64,000 nucleotides of DNA. It comes from Rhodopseudomonas palustris. Lineage in GTDB: Bacteria; Pseudomonadota; Alphaproteobacteria; Rhizobiales; Xanthobacteraceae. A program made the translations under genes and the position numbers. The notes under the pieces were generated by a model. It made no database searches and had not been told where the DNA came from. It saw only the letters and a program-made list of their open reading frames with translations. Positions within the stretch are counted from its first letter, which is position 1. Every line of letters starts with the position of its first letter. Shown here piece after piece: positions 27,617 to 37,877 of the stretch. Location of the stretch: NCBI RefSeq assembly GCF_034479375.1, contig NZ_CP140155.1, forward strand, positions 744,001-808,000, in the 5' to 3' direction.

Positions 27617-27784
27617 ATGCGTCCGGCGGCGCGATCTGCGGCCTGCGCCGCCGCTTACCGTCGTATTGTTCCGCGTCATCTCGCCCGGTGACAACACCGG
27701 GGTTTGTTGTATTGTTCGGGTCGCTCCGCAAGAGAGCCCTGCAGCGATGCGGCAGAAGGGCGTCGATCCGCCCCGGGAGGAACG

Positions 27785-28609
27785 ATGAGCGACCACGAAT
27801 GTCCGGATGCCGGACGCCTGATGCTGATCAGCCCTGAACGCGTTTTCTACGCCGGCCTGCTGGGCCGCCCGCGGCGGCGGAGCATCGGCGGCTTTTCCGT
27901 CTATGTTGCGCTGCAAGGGCAGTTGCGGCTGACGATCGAGGGTCAGGCGCTGCAGGCCGGCGCTATGGCTTTTGTGCCGCCTTACCTGACGCACAATGTC
28001 GAAAGCGACTGCCGTTCGGTGATCGCGCTGGTGATCGAGCCCGAGAGCGTGCTGACCGGGCCGATGGTGGCGCTCGGCGCGCGGATCGGCGGCGTCGGTT
28101 CGGCTGCGCTCGCCGACCGGGTCCGGCTGGCCTATCAAACGCTGGTCGCGACGGGACGCCGTGAGGGCTTCACCACGTCCGAATTCGACAATCTGTTCTT
28201 CGGCGAGACGCTGCCGGCGCGGAGGATCGACCGGCGCATCGCCTGCGCGATCGCGCGGCTCAACGACGTCTCGGGCGCAGCGGTGACCGCAGAGGATTGC
28301 GCCGCCGCAGCCAACCTGTCGCAGTCGCGCTTTCTGCATCTGTTCAAGGACGAGACCGGCGTGTCGTTCCGAGCGCTGCGGGCCTGGAAGCGGGCGCGGC
28401 ACCTGCTGCACTTCGTCAATGCCGATATCAATCTCGCGCATCTGGCGCAGGACATCGGCTATCCGGATTCGACCCACTTCAGCCACTCGATCCGGCGCTT
28501 CTACGGGCTGCAGCCGCGCGCCATCTTTTCCGGTTCTCGCGATCTGGCGATCTGGCGCAGCGATCCGCATTCCGCCAGCATCGCAGAATTCCGGCAGGGG
28601 CGGCCTTAG
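27785..28609 (+). CDS. AraC family transcriptional regulator
   Basis: A 274-residue protein. The N-terminal cupin-like sensing domain (residues about 20-110) includes GGFSVYVALQGQLRLTIEGQALQAGAMAFVPPYLTHNV, split over the barrel. The C-terminal double helix-turn-helix (about residues 180-270) has AANLSQSRFLHLFKDETGVSFRALR and then DIGYPDSTHFSHSIRRFYGLQPR, the AraC signature. ATG 27785 has an ideal GGGAGGAACG site. It sits between the binding protein/GST and the BKACE and ligase genes and is the best candidate activator of the cluster. No operator was identified. Confidence 0.92.
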   Translation: MSDHECPDAGRLMLISPERVFYAGLLGRPRRRSIGGFSVYVALQGQLRLTIEGQALQAGAMAFVPPYLTHNVESDCRSVIALVIEPESVLTGPMVALGARIGGVGSAALADRVRLAYQTLVATGRREGFTTSEFDNLFFGETLPARRIDRRIACAIARLNDVSGAAVTAEDCAAAANLSQSRFLHLFKDETGVSFRALRAWKRARHLLHFVNADINLAHLAQDIGYPDSTHFSHSIRRFYGLQPRAIFSGSRDLAIWRSDPHSASIAEFRQGRP

Positions 28610-28740
28610 CCGAAGACGTCGGTCCGACGACAGCGCGTGCACGCAAGAAGCGTCCGCGCGGCGCACGCATCATCCCGCCCGACATGATTATGCGCAACGC
28701 GATCCTCGCAGGCGCAGCATCGCCGGAAGGGCTATCTGGA

Positions 28741-29607
28741 ATGAGCGACAAGGCCGTCATCACCTGCTCGCTGAACGGCGTGCTGACCGATCCGAAACAG
28801 CACCACGTGCCGGTGACACCGGAACAGATGGCCCGCGAAGCCAAGGCCGCCTACGACGCCGGCGCAGCGATCGTTCACATCCATCTGCGCGACCAGCGGC
28901 CCGACAAGGGCCACCTGCCGAGCTGGGACGTCGCGGTGTCGCGCGAGATCCAGCAGGCGATTCGCGAAGCCTGTCCCGGCGTCATCATCAACCACACCTC
29001 CGGCACCTCCGGGCCGCACTACGAAGGGCCGCTGGCCTGCATCCGCGAGACCCGGCCGGAAATCGCCGCCTGCAATGCCGGCTCGCTGAACTATCTGAAG
29101 GTCAAGTCCGACAACAGCTGGGCCTGGCCGCCGATGATGTTCGACAATTCGGTCGAGAAGATTCAGGACTTTCTCGCGGCGATGAAGGACGCCGGCACGA
29201 TCCCCGAATTCGAATGCTTCGACGTCGGCATCGTCCGCTGCGTCGACATGTACGTTCAGACCGGGATGTACAGCGGCCCGCTCGAATACAACTTCGTGAT
29301 GGGCGTCGCCTCCGGCATGCCGTCCGATCCCGAACTGCTGCCGATCCTGTTGAAGCTGAAGCGCCCCGAAGCGCATTGGCAGGTGACCGCGATCGGCCGC
29401 TCTGAAATCTGGCCGCTGCACCAGGCCTGCGCCGATCACGGTGGACATCTGCGCACCGGGCTCGAGGATACGTTCTATCTCGCCAATGGCGAGAAGGTGA
29501 CGTCGAATGGCCAATTGATCGAGGAGATCGCGGGCTGCGCGCGCCGCGCAGGCCGCGAGATCGCGTCGCCGGACGAGGCGCGGAAGATTTTTGGCGTGCT
29601 GCACTAA
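28741..29607 (+). CDS. BKACE family beta-keto acid cleavage enzyme (DUF849)
   Basis: A 288-residue TIM-barrel enzyme. It opens KAVITCSLNGVLTDP (metal and substrate end) and carries AGAAIVHIHLRD with the HxH zinc ligands near residues 46-48, plus FECFDVG and GLEDTFYL. These are the signatures of 3-keto-5-aminohexanoate cleavage enzyme (Kce) and its BKACE relatives. They condense a beta-keto acid with acetyl-CoA to release acetoacetate and a new acyl-CoA. A longer form from ATG 28684 is possible, but 28741 matches the family start. Placement beside a CoA ligase and a carboxylase suggests a cleavage role in this pathway. Confidence 0.9.
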   Translation: MSDKAVITCSLNGVLTDPKQHHVPVTPEQMAREAKAAYDAGAAIVHIHLRDQRPDKGHLPSWDVAVSREIQQAIREACPGVIINHTSGTSGPHYEGPLACIRETRPEIAACNAGSLNYLKVKSDNSWAWPPMMFDNSVEKIQDFLAAMKDAGTIPEFECFDVGIVRCVDMYVQTGMYSGPLEYNFVMGVASGMPSDPELLPILLKLKRPEAHWQVTAIGRSEIWPLHQACADHGGHLRTGLEDTFYLANGEKVTSNGQLIEEIAGCARRAGREIASPDEARKIFGVLH

Positions 29608-29613
29608 TCACGA

Positions 29614-29714
29614 GTCATTCCGGGGCGCGCGCAACGCGCGCGAACCCGGAATCCCGAGATGTTCTGCCTGTATCGAGATTCCGGGTTCGCCGCTGCGCGG
29701 CGCCCCGGAATGAC
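29614..29714. repeat. Palindromic intergenic repeat, family A (copy 2)
   Basis: Outer arms GTCATTCCGGGG (29614-29625) and CCCCGGAATGAC (29703-29714). Inner CGAACCCGGAATC and GATTCCGGGTTCG. It starts 6 bases after the BKACE stop and ends 62 bases before the ligase start. Confidence 0.9.
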
Positions 29715-29776
29715 AAACCGATAAGCACCACACATCAAGCAGCCATAAGAGCTGCCTCACACCGAGGGAGTGAATC

Positions 29777-31381
29777 ATGACCAATCTCGAAGCCACCGGC
29801 GGCGTGCCGGGACCGGGCCGGATCGGCCGGGTTGCGATCGGCGATATCCTGCGCAAATCGGCGCTGCGCTTTCCCAAGCGGATCGCGCTGACCGAGGGCG
29901 CGCGCCAGGTGAGCTACACCGAGCTCGAACGCGACGCCAACCGCTTCGCGAACTACCTGGTGTCGCGCGGACTGAAGCCCGGCGACAAGATCTCGACGAT
30001 CTGCAACAACTCGGTCGAATTCGTCAAAGCGCTGTTCGGCATTCACCGCGCCGGCCTGGTCTGGGTGCCGATCAACACCATGCTCGGCCCGGACGACATG
30101 AGCTACATCCTCGATCATGCCGGGGTGACGTTCGCGTTGATCGACGACAATCTGCACGGTCAGCCCGAGCGGCGCGCCGCGCTCGAACAGCGCGGCATCG
30201 CGCTGGTGGCGGTGGACCTCACCGGCAAGGCGAAGGACGCCGGGCTGGCGAGCTTCAACGAGCTGATCGAGGGGCAATCCGAGATCGAGCCGGAGGTCGC
30301 GTTCGACGATCGCGATCTGGCGATGATCATCTACACGTCGGGCACCACCTCGCGGCCGAAGGGCGCGATGCACTGCCACCTCGCGGTGACGATGGCGGTG
30401 ATGAGCAACGCCATCGAAATGCATCTGTCGCGCGATGACGGCATCACCGGGCAATTCCCGCTGTTCCACTGCGCGGCGCATGTCGTGTTGCTGAGTTATC
30501 TCGCGGTCGGCGGCAAGATGGCGCTGATGCGCGGCTTCGATCCGGTCGCCTGCATGGAGGCGATCCAGCGCGACAAGCTCACCGTCTTCATCGGCCTGCC
30601 GCTGATGTATCAGGTGATCCTCGATCATCCGCGGCGGAAGGAATTCGACCTGTCGACGCTGCGCTGCTGCATCTACACCATGGCGCCGATGCCGCGGCCG
30701 CTGCTGGAGCGTGCGATCGCCGAGCTGTGTCCGAATTTCGTTCAGCCCTCGGGCCAGACCGAGATGTATCCGGCGACGACGATGTCGCAGCCGGACCGCC
30801 AGCTCGCGCGCTTCGGCAACTACTGGGGCGAGTCGACCATCGTCAACGAGACCGCGATCATGGACGACGCCGGCAATCTGCTGCCGCCGGGTGAAGTCGG
30901 CGAACTGGTGCACCGCGGCCCCAACGTCATGCTCGGCTACTACAAGGACCCCGAGGCCACCGAAGCGGCACGGAAATTCGGCTGGCACCACACCGGCGAT
31001 CTGGCGCTGATCGACGCGCACGGCGAGGTGCTGTTCGTCGATCGCAAGAAGGACATGATCAAGTCCGGCGGCGAAAACGTCGCCTCGGTCAAGATCGAGG
31101 AGACGCTGCTGGCGCATCCGGCGGTGATGAACGCCGCGGTGGTCGGCCTGCCGCATCCGCAATGGGGCGAGGCGGTGTCCGGCTTCGTCAAGCTCAAGCC
31201 GGGGGCGCAGGCGACCGAGACCGAGATCATCGAGCACTGCCGCAAGACGCTCGGCGGCTTCCAGGTGCCGAAGCTGGTGCGGATCGTCGACGAGATGCCG
31301 ATGACCGCCACCGGCAAGCTGCGCAAGGTCGAGCTGCGCAACGCGTTCACCGATCACTTCATGCTCGGGCAGACGGGGTGA
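29777..31381 (+). CDS. AMP-dependent acyl-CoA synthetase/ligase
   Basis: A 534-residue member of the ANL superfamily. The P-loop-like A3 motif YTSGTTSRPKGAMHCH is at about residues 185-200. The A5 region reads QPSGQTEMYPATTMS, the A7/A8 hinge HHTGDLALIDAHGEVLFVDRKKDMIKSGGENV, and the A10 catalytic Lys lies in TATGKLRKVEL near the C-terminus. It activates a carboxylic acid to its CoA thioester with ATP. It is flanked on both sides by family A palindromes. The start ATG 29777 follows GAGGGAGTG. Substrate class (medium-chain or branched acid) is inferred only from the neighbours. Confidence 0.93.
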   Translation: MTNLEATGGVPGPGRIGRVAIGDILRKSALRFPKRIALTEGARQVSYTELERDANRFANYLVSRGLKPGDKISTICNNSVEFVKALFGIHRAGLVWVPINTMLGPDDMSYILDHAGVTFALIDDNLHGQPERRAALEQRGIALVAVDLTGKAKDAGLASFNELIEGQSEIEPEVAFDDRDLAMIIYTSGTTSRPKGAMHCHLAVTMAVMSNAIEMHLSRDDGITGQFPLFHCAAHVVLLSYLAVGGKMALMRGFDPVACMEAIQRDKLTVFIGLPLMYQVILDHPRRKEFDLSTLRCCIYTMAPMPRPLLERAIAELCPNFVQPSGQTEMYPATTMSQPDRQLARFGNYWGESTIVNETAIMDDAGNLLPPGEVGELVHRGPNVMLGYYKDPEATEAARKFGWHHTGDLALIDAHGEVLFVDRKKDMIKSGGENVASVKIEETLLAHPAVMNAAVVGLPHPQWGEAVSGFVKLKPGAQATETEIIEHCRKTLGGFQVPKLVRIVDEMPMTATGKLRKVELRNAFTDHFMLGQTG

Positions 31382-31384
31382 GCA

Positions 31385-31491
31385 CCGTCATTCCGGGGCA
31401 CGCCGCCGCGCGGCGTGAACCCGGAATCCCGACGTTCAGGGCACTTCGGGATTCCGGGTTCGCGAACTGCGTTCGCGCCCCGGAATGACGG
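31385..31491. repeat. Palindromic intergenic repeat, family A (copy 3)
   Basis: Outer arms CCGTCATTCCGGGG (31385-31398) and CCCCGGAATGACGG (31478-31491) are perfect over 14 bases. Inner GAACCCGGAATCCC and GGGATTCCGGGTTC are likewise complementary. The element occupies almost the whole gap between the ligase stop and the carboxylase start. Confidence 0.92.
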
Positions 31492-31513
31492 AAAAATACT
31501 TAGGGAAGCGCGA

Positions 31514-33136
31514 ATGGCAATCATCGAATCCACCGTTGCGCCGGGGAGCGAAGGCTTCAAGGGCAACCGCGACGGCATGTTGGCAATGATCGAGCGGATG
31601 CGGATGCTGGAGGATCGCGCACGGATCGCGTCCGCGGCCTCCGCCGAACGTTTCCACAAGCGCGGGCAATTGCTGCCGCGAGAACGCGTCGCGCTGGTGC
31701 TCGATCCCGGCGCGCCGTTCATCGAACTCTCGACGCTCGCGGGCTACATGTTCGATACGGCGAATGCCGACAAGAGCGTGCCGGGCGGCGGTGTGATCGG
31801 CGGCATCGGCTACGTCGCCGGCATCCGATGCATGATCAGCGCCAATGATTCCGGCATCGATGCCGGCGCGCTGCAGCCCTACGGACTCGACAAGACGCTG
31901 CGCATCCAGGAACTGGCGCTGGAGAACAAGCTGCCGTTCGTGCAACTGGTCGAAAGCGCCGGCGCCAACCTGCTGCGCTACCGGGTCGAGGATTTCGTTC
32001 GCGGCGGCAACATCTTCCGCAACCTCGCGCGGCTGTCCGCCGCCGGCCTGCCGGTGGTGACTGTGACGCACGGCTCGTCGACCGCCGGCGGCGCATATCA
32101 GACCGGCCTGTCCGACTACATCGTGATGGTGCGCGGCCGGACACGGGCATTCCTCGCCGGGCCGCCGTTGCTCAAGGCGGCCACCGGCGAAATCGCGACC
32201 GAGGAGGAGCTCGGCGGCGCCGAGATGCATACGTCGGTGTCGGGGCTCGGCGATTATCTCGCCGAGGACGACCGCGACGCGCTGCGGATCGCGCGCGACA
32301 TCATGGCCGGCCTGCCGTGGGATCGTTCGGGGCCGGGGCCCGACCCCGCGTCGTATCATCCTCCGCTGCATGATCCGGAAGAACTGCTCGGCATCATGCC
32401 GATGGATCACAAGCGGCCTGTCGATATGCGCCAGGTGATCGCGCGGATCGTCGACGATTCCGATTTCACCGAGATGTCGCCCAACTACGGGCCTGCGACG
32501 GTCGTCGGCCACGCCAAGATCGTCGGCCAGCCGATCGGCATCATCACCAACAACGGCCCGCTCGATCCGGCCGGCGCCAACAAGGCGACGCACTTCATCC
32601 AGGCGTGTTGCCAGTCGCGCACGCCGATCCTGTATCTCAACAACACCACCGGCTACATCGTCGGCAAGGCCTATGAGGAAGCCGGCATGATCAAGCACGG
32701 CTCGAAGATGATCCAGGCGGTGACTTCGGCGTCCGTGCCGCAGATCACGATCTATTGCGGCGCCTCGTTCGGCGCCGGCAATTACGGCATGTGCGGCCGC
32801 GGCTTCCATCCGCGGTTCTGCTTCTCGTGGCCGAACGCCAAGACCGCGGTGATGGGCGGCGAGCAGGCGGCCGAGACCATGGCGATCGTCGCCGAGGCCG
32901 GTGCTGCGCGGAAGGGCGTGCCGGTCGATCGCGAGAAGCTCGACCAGATGAAGGCCGGCATCACTGCCGTGTTCAACGGCCAGATGGACGTGTTCGCGAC
33001 ATCGGCGCGGATGCTCGACGACGGCGTGATCGATCCGCGCGACACACGCGCGGTGCTGGCCGAGGTGCTGGCGATCTGCCGCGAGAGCGAGGCGCGGGAG
33101 CCTCAGCGCATGCAATTCGCGGTGTCCCGGGCATGA
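31514..33136 (+). CDS. Acyl-CoA carboxylase, carboxyltransferase (beta) subunit, methylcrotonyl/geranyl-CoA type
   Basis: A 540-residue carboxyltransferase. It shows the two crotonase-like halves of biotin-dependent enzymes: the N-half with [39 protein letters not shown], and [32 protein letters not shown]; the C-half with [45 protein letters not shown] and [18 protein letters not shown]. The length and the [11 protein letters not shown] motif resemble MccB/LiuB and GccB/AtuC more than propionyl- or acetyl-CoA enzymes. Its stop overlaps the alpha-subunit start (ATGA). It transfers carboxyl from biotin to the gamma carbon of an enoyl-CoA, if the MCC/GCC assignment holds. Confidence 0.92.
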   Translation: MAIIESTVAPGSEGFKGNRDGMLAMIERMRMLEDRARIASAASAERFHKRGQLLPRERVALVLDPGAPFIELSTLAGYMFDTANADKSVPGGGVIGGIGYVAGIRCMISANDSGIDAGALQPYGLDKTLRIQELALENKLPFVQLVESAGANLLRYRVEDFVRGGNIFRNLARLSAAGLPVVTVTHGSSTAGGAYQTGLSDYIVMVRGRTRAFLAGPPLLKAATGEIATEEELGGAEMHTSVSGLGDYLAEDDRDALRIARDIMAGLPWDRSGPGPDPASYHPPLHDPEELLGIMPMDHKRPVDMRQVIARIVDDSDFTEMSPNYGPATVVGHAKIVGQPIGIITNNGPLDPAGANKATHFIQACCQSRTPILYLNNTTGYIVGKAYEEAGMIKHGSKMIQAVTSASVPQITIYCGASFGAGNYGMCGRGFHPRFCFSWPNAKTAVMGGEQAAETMAIVAEAGAARKGVPVDREKLDQMKAGITAVFNGQMDVFATSARMLDDGVIDPRDTRAVLAEVLAICRESEAREPQRMQFAVSRA

Positions 33137-35115
33137 ACGCGACGCGCATGTTGAAACTCACTCCTTATTCGAAAATCCTGATCGCCAACCGTGGCGAAAT
33201 CGCCCTGCGGGTGATGCGGACCGCGCGCCGCATGGGCTACGGCGTCGTCGCTGTGTATTCCACCGCCGACGCCGATGCCGCGCATGTGCGCGAGGCCGAC
33301 GAAGCAGTGGCGATCGGCGGCGCCCAGCCGTCGCAATCCTATCTCAACATCCCGGTGCTGATCGAAGCCGCCAAGATCGCCGGCGCCGATGCGGTGCATC
33401 CGGGCTATGGCTTCCTCGCGGAGAACGAGGATTTCGCCGCGGCCTGCCGCGACGCCGGCCTCGTCTTCATCGGCCCGTCGGCGGAATCGATCGCGTCGAT
33501 GGGCAACAAGGCGGGCGCCAAGGAGATCATGCTGAAGGCCGGCGTGCCGTGCGTGCCGGGCTATCAGGGCGCCGACCAGAGCGACGCGGCGATGATCGCG
33601 GAAGCTGACAAGATCGGCTTCCCGGTGATGATCAAGGCGGTCGCCGGCGGCGGCGGCCGCGGCATGCGGCTGGTCCAGGATGCGGCGGCTTTGCCCGATG
33701 CGCTGCGCAGCGCGCGCTCCGAGGCGCAGAGTGCGTTCGGCGATCCGACCGTGATTCTCGAGCGCGCGATCGTCGATCCGTGCCACATCGAAATTCAGGT
33801 GTTCGGCGATCGCTACGGCCACGCAATCCATCTCGGCGAGCGCGACTGCTCGGTGCAGCGTCGTCATCAGAAATTGATCGAGGAGGCGCCGTCGCCGGCC
33901 GTCTCGGAAGCGCTGCGCGAGCAGATGGGAACCGTCGCGGTCAATGCGGTGAAGGCGATCGGCTACGAGGGCGCGGGCACGCTGGAATTCCTGCTCGACG
34001 CGCAGGGCAATTTCTACTTCATGGAAATGAACACGCGACTGCAGGTCGAACATCCAGTGACCGAGGCAATCACCGGGCTCGATCTGGTCGAACTGCAATT
34101 GCGGATCGCGGCAGGCGAGCCGCTGCCGCTGCGCCAGGACGACGTCAAATTCAGTGGCCACGCCATCGAGGTGCGGTTGTGCTCTGAAGATGCTGATCGG
34201 GACTTCATGCCGCAATCCGGCAGGATGGCGCTGTGGCGGATGCCGGGCGAGCTGCGCGTCGAGCACGCGCTGCAATCGGGCGCGGAGATTCCGCCATACT
34301 ACGACTCGATGATCGCCAAGATCATCGCGACCGGAGCCAGCCGCGACGAGGCGCGGCGCAGGCTGATCCACGGCCTCGACACCACCTTCGCGTTCGGCGT
34401 CACCACCAATCGAGGCTTCCTCGCCGCCTGCCTGCGGCACGACGCGTTCGCGCGCGGCGAGGCGACGACGGCGTTCATCGCGCAGCATCGCGACGCGCTG
34501 ACGCGGGCATTGCCCGACGACGCCGTCCCGGCCGCCGCGGTGGCGGCGCTGCTGCTCTACGTCACCGACCGGCACGCGCCGCCGCATCGGCCGGGGCGCT
34601 CGCTCGCGGCCGTGTTCCCCACGCTGCTGCGGTTCGATCTCGACGGCGCGCCGCAGACCTGCGAAGTGGTGCGTGAGCGCGACGGGAGCTATCGTGTGCG
34701 CCATGACGGTCGCGCGACGTCGTTCACGATCGAGCACCTCGCCGCCGACGGCATCCGCTTCCAGGCTGGGGACTTCAGTGAATCCGCAGTGTATCACCGC
34801 GACGGCGACCGGCTGTTCGTGCAGCGGCTCGGCGTCGGCAACACCATCGTCGATCTCACGCGCGCGGCGCCGCAGCGCGCGGCGGCTGGAGGCGGCGACG
34901 GCAAACTGAGAGCTGCGCTCAACGGCCGTGTCGTCGCGGTGCTGGTCAAATCCGGCGATTCCGTCGAGGCCGGTCAGCCGGTCCTGACGCTGGAGGCGAT
35001 GAAGATGGAACACGTGCATCTGGCGCCGGCGTCGGGCATCATCGCGATCGACGTCGCCGAGGGCGAGCAGGTGACCACAGGCCGCATCGTCGCCGAGATT
35101 GAAGCAACGTCTTGA
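33133..35115 (+). CDS. Acyl-CoA carboxylase, biotin carboxylase/biotin carrier (alpha) subunit
   Basis: A 660-residue protein. The biotin carboxylase domain covers residues about 12-460: [24 protein letters not shown]-grasp loop [35 protein letters not shown], and [14 protein letters not shown] with the carboxylation Arg. A linker/BT domain follows, then the C-terminal biotinyl domain with [11 protein letters not shown], where Lys624 is the biotinylation site. The ATG at 33133 overlaps the beta-subunit TGA, giving coupled 1:1 expression as expected for an alpha6beta6 carboxylase. A biotin ligase gene is not in the window. Confidence 0.95.
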   Translation: MNATRMLKLTPYSKILIANRGEIALRVMRTARRMGYGVVAVYSTADADAAHVREADEAVAIGGAQPSQSYLNIPVLIEAAKIAGADAVHPGYGFLAENEDFAAACRDAGLVFIGPSAESIASMGNKAGAKEIMLKAGVPCVPGYQGADQSDAAMIAEADKIGFPVMIKAVAGGGGRGMRLVQDAAALPDALRSARSEAQSAFGDPTVILERAIVDPCHIEIQVFGDRYGHAIHLGERDCSVQRRHQKLIEEAPSPAVSEALREQMGTVAVNAVKAIGYEGAGTLEFLLDAQGNFYFMEMNTRLQVEHPVTEAITGLDLVELQLRIAAGEPLPLRQDDVKFSGHAIEVRLCSEDADRDFMPQSGRMALWRMPGELRVEHALQSGAEIPPYYDSMIAKIIATGASRDEARRRLIHGLDTTFAFGVTTNRGFLAACLRHDAFARGEATTAFIAQHRDALTRALPDDAVPAAAVAALLLYVTDRHAPPHRPGRSLAAVFPTLLRFDLDGAPQTCEVVRERDGSYRVRHDGRATSFTIEHLAADGIRFQAGDFSESAVYHRDGDRLFVQRLGVGNTIVDLTRAAPQRAAAGGGDGKLRAALNGRVVAVLVKSGDSVEAGQPVLTLEAMKMEHVHLAPASGIIAIDVAEGEQVTTGRIVAEIEATS

Positions 35116-35137
35116 GCTTCGAGCACAGAGCATGCCC

Positions 35138-35222
35138 CGTCATTGCGCGCGAAGCGAAGCAATCCAGCAGCACGGTGCGCTGAGCTGGAGTGCTTCGTCG
35201 GCTTCGCCTCCTCGCAATGACG
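35138..35222. repeat. Palindromic intergenic repeat, family B (copy 1)
   Basis: CGTCATTGCG (35138-35147) and CGCAATGACG (35213-35222) form the outer arms. The interior has GAAGCGAAGCAATCCAG and a partly complementary GCTTCGTCGGCTTCG. This is a different sequence family from the CATTCCGGGG elements. Confidence 0.85.
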
Positions 35223-35243
35223 AAACTTGAGGATAGACCGACC

Positions 35244-36023
35244 ATGAGCAACGACGCCGTGATCATCGACAAGCGCGACCAGGCGCTGTGGATCACCATC
35301 AACCGTCCCGATAAGCGCAATGCCATCAATGCCGGCGTGGTCGAGGGCATCACGAGCGGCTGGAAGCAGGCGCACGAGGATCCGTCGGTGCGCGTGATCG
35401 TGCTGACCGGCGCCGGCGACAAGGCGTTCTGCGCCGGCGCCGATCTGCAGTCGACCGGCGCGGCATTCTCGTTCGACTTCTCCAAGCCGAATGTCGACTA
35501 CGCCGATCTGCTGCGGCTGGCGCAGAATGCGACCAAGCCATCGATCGCCCGCATCAACGGCACCTGCATGGCCGGCGGCATGGGCCTGTTGTGCATGACC
35601 GACATGGCGGTCGCTGCCGACAACGTCGTGTTCGGCCTGCCGGAGGTCAAGGTCGGCGTGTTTCCGATGCAGGTGATGAGCCTGCTGCAGGACATCGCGC
35701 CGCGCCGGCTGATCGCCGAATGGGCGCTGACCGGGGAGCCGTTCGATGCGCAGGCTGCGCGCGACGCGGGCCTGCTGAACTACGTCGTGCCCGGCGCCGA
35801 GCTCGACGCCAAGGTCGATTGGCTGGTCAAACGTCTGACCGACAAATCGCCCACAGCGATTCGCCGCGGCAAATACGCGATGCGCGCAATCGCCGCGATG
35901 TCGTTCGACGAGAGCATCGCCTACACCGAAAGCCAGATCGCGCTGCTGGCGATGACCGAGGACGCCAAAGAGGGCCTGAAGGCGTTCGCCGAGAAGCGCA
36001 AGCCGGTGTGGCCGGGGAAGTGA
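35244..36023 (+). CDS. Enoyl-CoA hydratase/isomerase family protein
   Basis: A 259-residue crotonase-fold enzyme. ITINRPDKRNAINAGVVEGI marks the N-terminus, and GAGDKAFCAGADLQST the first oxyanion-hole loop. NGTCMAGGMGLLCMTDMAVAADNVVFGLPEVKVGVFP marks the second, with the Glu of LPEVKVG as the likely catalytic acid/base. The 'GVFP' form resembles methylglutaconyl-CoA hydratase-like (LiuC/AtuE) members. The position right after the carboxylase subunits fits hydration of the carboxylated enoyl-CoA. ATG 35244 was preferred; an earlier in-frame start lies inside the family B palindrome. Confidence 0.92.
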   Translation: MSNDAVIIDKRDQALWITINRPDKRNAINAGVVEGITSGWKQAHEDPSVRVIVLTGAGDKAFCAGADLQSTGAAFSFDFSKPNVDYADLLRLAQNATKPSIARINGTCMAGGMGLLCMTDMAVAADNVVFGLPEVKVGVFPMQVMSLLQDIAPRRLIAEWALTGEPFDAQAARDAGLLNYVVPGAELDAKVDWLVKRLTDKSPTAIRRGKYAMRAIAAMSFDESIAYTESQIALLAMTEDAKEGLKAFAEKRKPVWPGK

Positions 36024-36048
36024 AGAGGCATAGCACTGTCTCTCTTTT

Positions 36049-36178
36049 GTCATTCCGGGGCGCTGCGCAACCTCTTCAGAGTCATTCCGGGGCGCTTGCT
36101 CAGCAAGCGAACCCGGAATCCCGAGGTTGTAGCGCCGAGATTCCGGGTTCGCTCACTTCGTGAGCGCCCTGGAATGAC
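36049..36178. repeat. Palindromic intergenic repeat, family A (copy 4) with an extra half-arm
   Basis: The main element has arms GTCATTCCGGGG (36081-36092) and CCCTGGAATGAC (36167-36178, one mismatch), with inner CGAACCCGGAATC and GATTCCGGGTTCG. A solitary extra left arm GTCATTCCGGGG with the following GCGC lies at 36049-36064, as if one copy had landed in or beside another. Confidence 0.88.
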
Positions 36179-36249
36179 GCATGGATAGGTTGGTGACCGA
36201 ACAGCCACGCCGCACCAAGCGGCGGGCGCGAGGCGAGGGAGGAACGACG

Positions 36250-37788
36250 ATGCTGGCATCCGAGATGATACGGCGCGGTGCGGTGTATCACGGCCCGAAG
36301 ACGGCGGTGATGTTCGGCGACCAGCGCATGACCTTCACTGAGGTCGATCTGCTGTCGAACCGGATCGCCAACGTGTTCATCGATACGTTCAAGCTCGACG
36401 TCGGCAGCCGGGTCGGCATGCTGCTGAACAACTCGATCTACACGCTGCCGATCGATTTCGGTTTCGTCAAATCGCGGCTGTCGCGGGTGCCGCTGAATTC
36501 GCGGCTGTCGCTGGTCGAGCAGCAGCAGATGCTGGAAGGCGCCGGGGTCTCGATCCTGATCCACGGCACCGACCTGACCGACCGCGCCCGCGAGCTGGCG
36601 CAGGCGATGCAGGGCCTGAAGCTGATCAGCATCGGCGGCCCGGATGCGGACGATCTGCTGCAGCTCGCGCAGGCGCAGCCCGATACGCCGCCGGCGCGGC
36701 GCTGCGAGCCGGACGACATCGTCATCACCATCTTCACCTCCGGCACCACCGGCAAATTGAAAGCGGTGGAGCACACCCAGGCGAGCTGGGCGGCGATGGC
36801 CACCAACGTGCTGATCAACATGGAGGTCGGCGAGGGCGACGTGATGCTGCACGCCGCCTCGATGATCCACGCCTCGGGCTGCTTCATCGTGCCGTATTGG
36901 CTGCGCGGCGGCGTCGCCGCGGTGCTGCCGGGGTTCACGCCTGCGAGCTATCTCGACGCGGTCGAGCGCTGGAAGCCGACCGCGCTCAATCTGGTGCCGA
37001 CCATGATCGGCATGCTGCTCGACCATCCCGGCATCGAGCAGGCGGATTTCTCGTCGGTCAAGAGCATCATCTATGGCGCCTCGCCGATGCCGCGGCCGGT
37101 GATGCAGCGGGCGCTGAAGCTGTGGGGGCCGCGGTTCGCGCAATACTACGGCCAGTCCGAAGCGCCGATCTTCATCACCCACCTGACCAAGCAGGATCAC
37201 GTCGGTCCGAACGCCGAGCAGCGGCTCGGCTCCTGCGGCCGGCCGTCGATCGATTGCGAGATCAAGCTGGTGGACGAAGCGGGCGAGGAGGTCGCGCCGG
37301 GCGAAGCCGGCGAGATCGCGCTGCGTACGCCGTTCGCGATGAAGGGCTACTACAACGCGCCCGAGCTGAACGCGCAGATGTTCCTGCCCGGCGGATGGCT
37401 GCGCACCCGCGACGTCGGGCGGTTCGACGCCGACGGCTATCTGTATCTGGTCGACCGCACCTCCGACATGATCGTCTCCGGCGGCTACAACGTCTATCCG
37501 CGCGAGGTGGAGGACGCACTCGCCGCGCATCCGGCGGTGCGCGAGGTGGTGGTGGTCGGGCTGCCCGACGACAAATGGGGCGAGAGCGTCGCCGCCTTCG
37601 TGGCGCTGCGTCAGGGCGCCAGCGCCGAGGAGGTCGAGCTGATCGCGTTCGCGCGCGAGCGGGTGGCAAGCTACAAGGTGCCGAAGCAGGTGCGCTTCAT
37701 CGACGAGGTGCCGAAGAGCCCGGTGGGCAAGCTACTGCGCCGCGCGGTGCGCGATCCGTTCTGGCAGGGGCGGGATCGGAAGATCTGA
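36250..37788 (+). CDS. AMP-dependent acyl-CoA synthetase/ligase
   Basis: A 512-residue ANL-superfamily ligase, distinct from the one at 29777. The A3 motif is FTSGTTGKLKAVEHTQ (about residues 162-177), A5 YYGQSEAPIFITH, the hinge region LVDRTSDMIVSGGYNVYPREVEDALAAHPAV, and A10 SPVGKLLRRAVR with the catalytic Lys. The start ATG 36250 has a GAGGGAGGAACGACG site. The two ligases in one cluster may activate different intermediates, for example the imported acid and a later free acid. This gene ends the catabolic cluster. Confidence 0.93.
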   Translation: MLASEMIRRGAVYHGPKTAVMFGDQRMTFTEVDLLSNRIANVFIDTFKLDVGSRVGMLLNNSIYTLPIDFGFVKSRLSRVPLNSRLSLVEQQQMLEGAGVSILIHGTDLTDRARELAQAMQGLKLISIGGPDADDLLQLAQAQPDTPPARRCEPDDIVITIFTSGTTGKLKAVEHTQASWAAMATNVLINMEVGEGDVMLHAASMIHASGCFIVPYWLRGGVAAVLPGFTPASYLDAVERWKPTALNLVPTMIGMLLDHPGIEQADFSSVKSIIYGASPMPRPVMQRALKLWGPRFAQYYGQSEAPIFITHLTKQDHVGPNAEQRLGSCGRPSIDCEIKLVDEAGEEVAPGEAGEIALRTPFAMKGYYNAPELNAQMFLPGGWLRTRDVGRFDADGYLYLVDRTSDMIVSGGYNVYPREVEDALAAHPAVREVVVVGLPDDKWGESVAAFVALRQGASAEEVELIAFARERVASYKVPKQVRFIDEVPKSPVGKLLRRAVRDPFWQGRDRKI

Positions 37789-37877
37789 TCGCGCCCCCGG
37801 ATCGTAAACGGCCCGTTAACCGAAATTTATCGGCGCGCAGGGCCTAATCGCCGATCCTCGGTGATGGCGAGTTGCGG

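Noticed and set aside
37816..37830. TTAA-N7-TTAT upstream of the polytopic membrane protein gene
   Set aside because: One mismatch from the CtrA full site; too weak alone to call, unlike the exact site at 54210.
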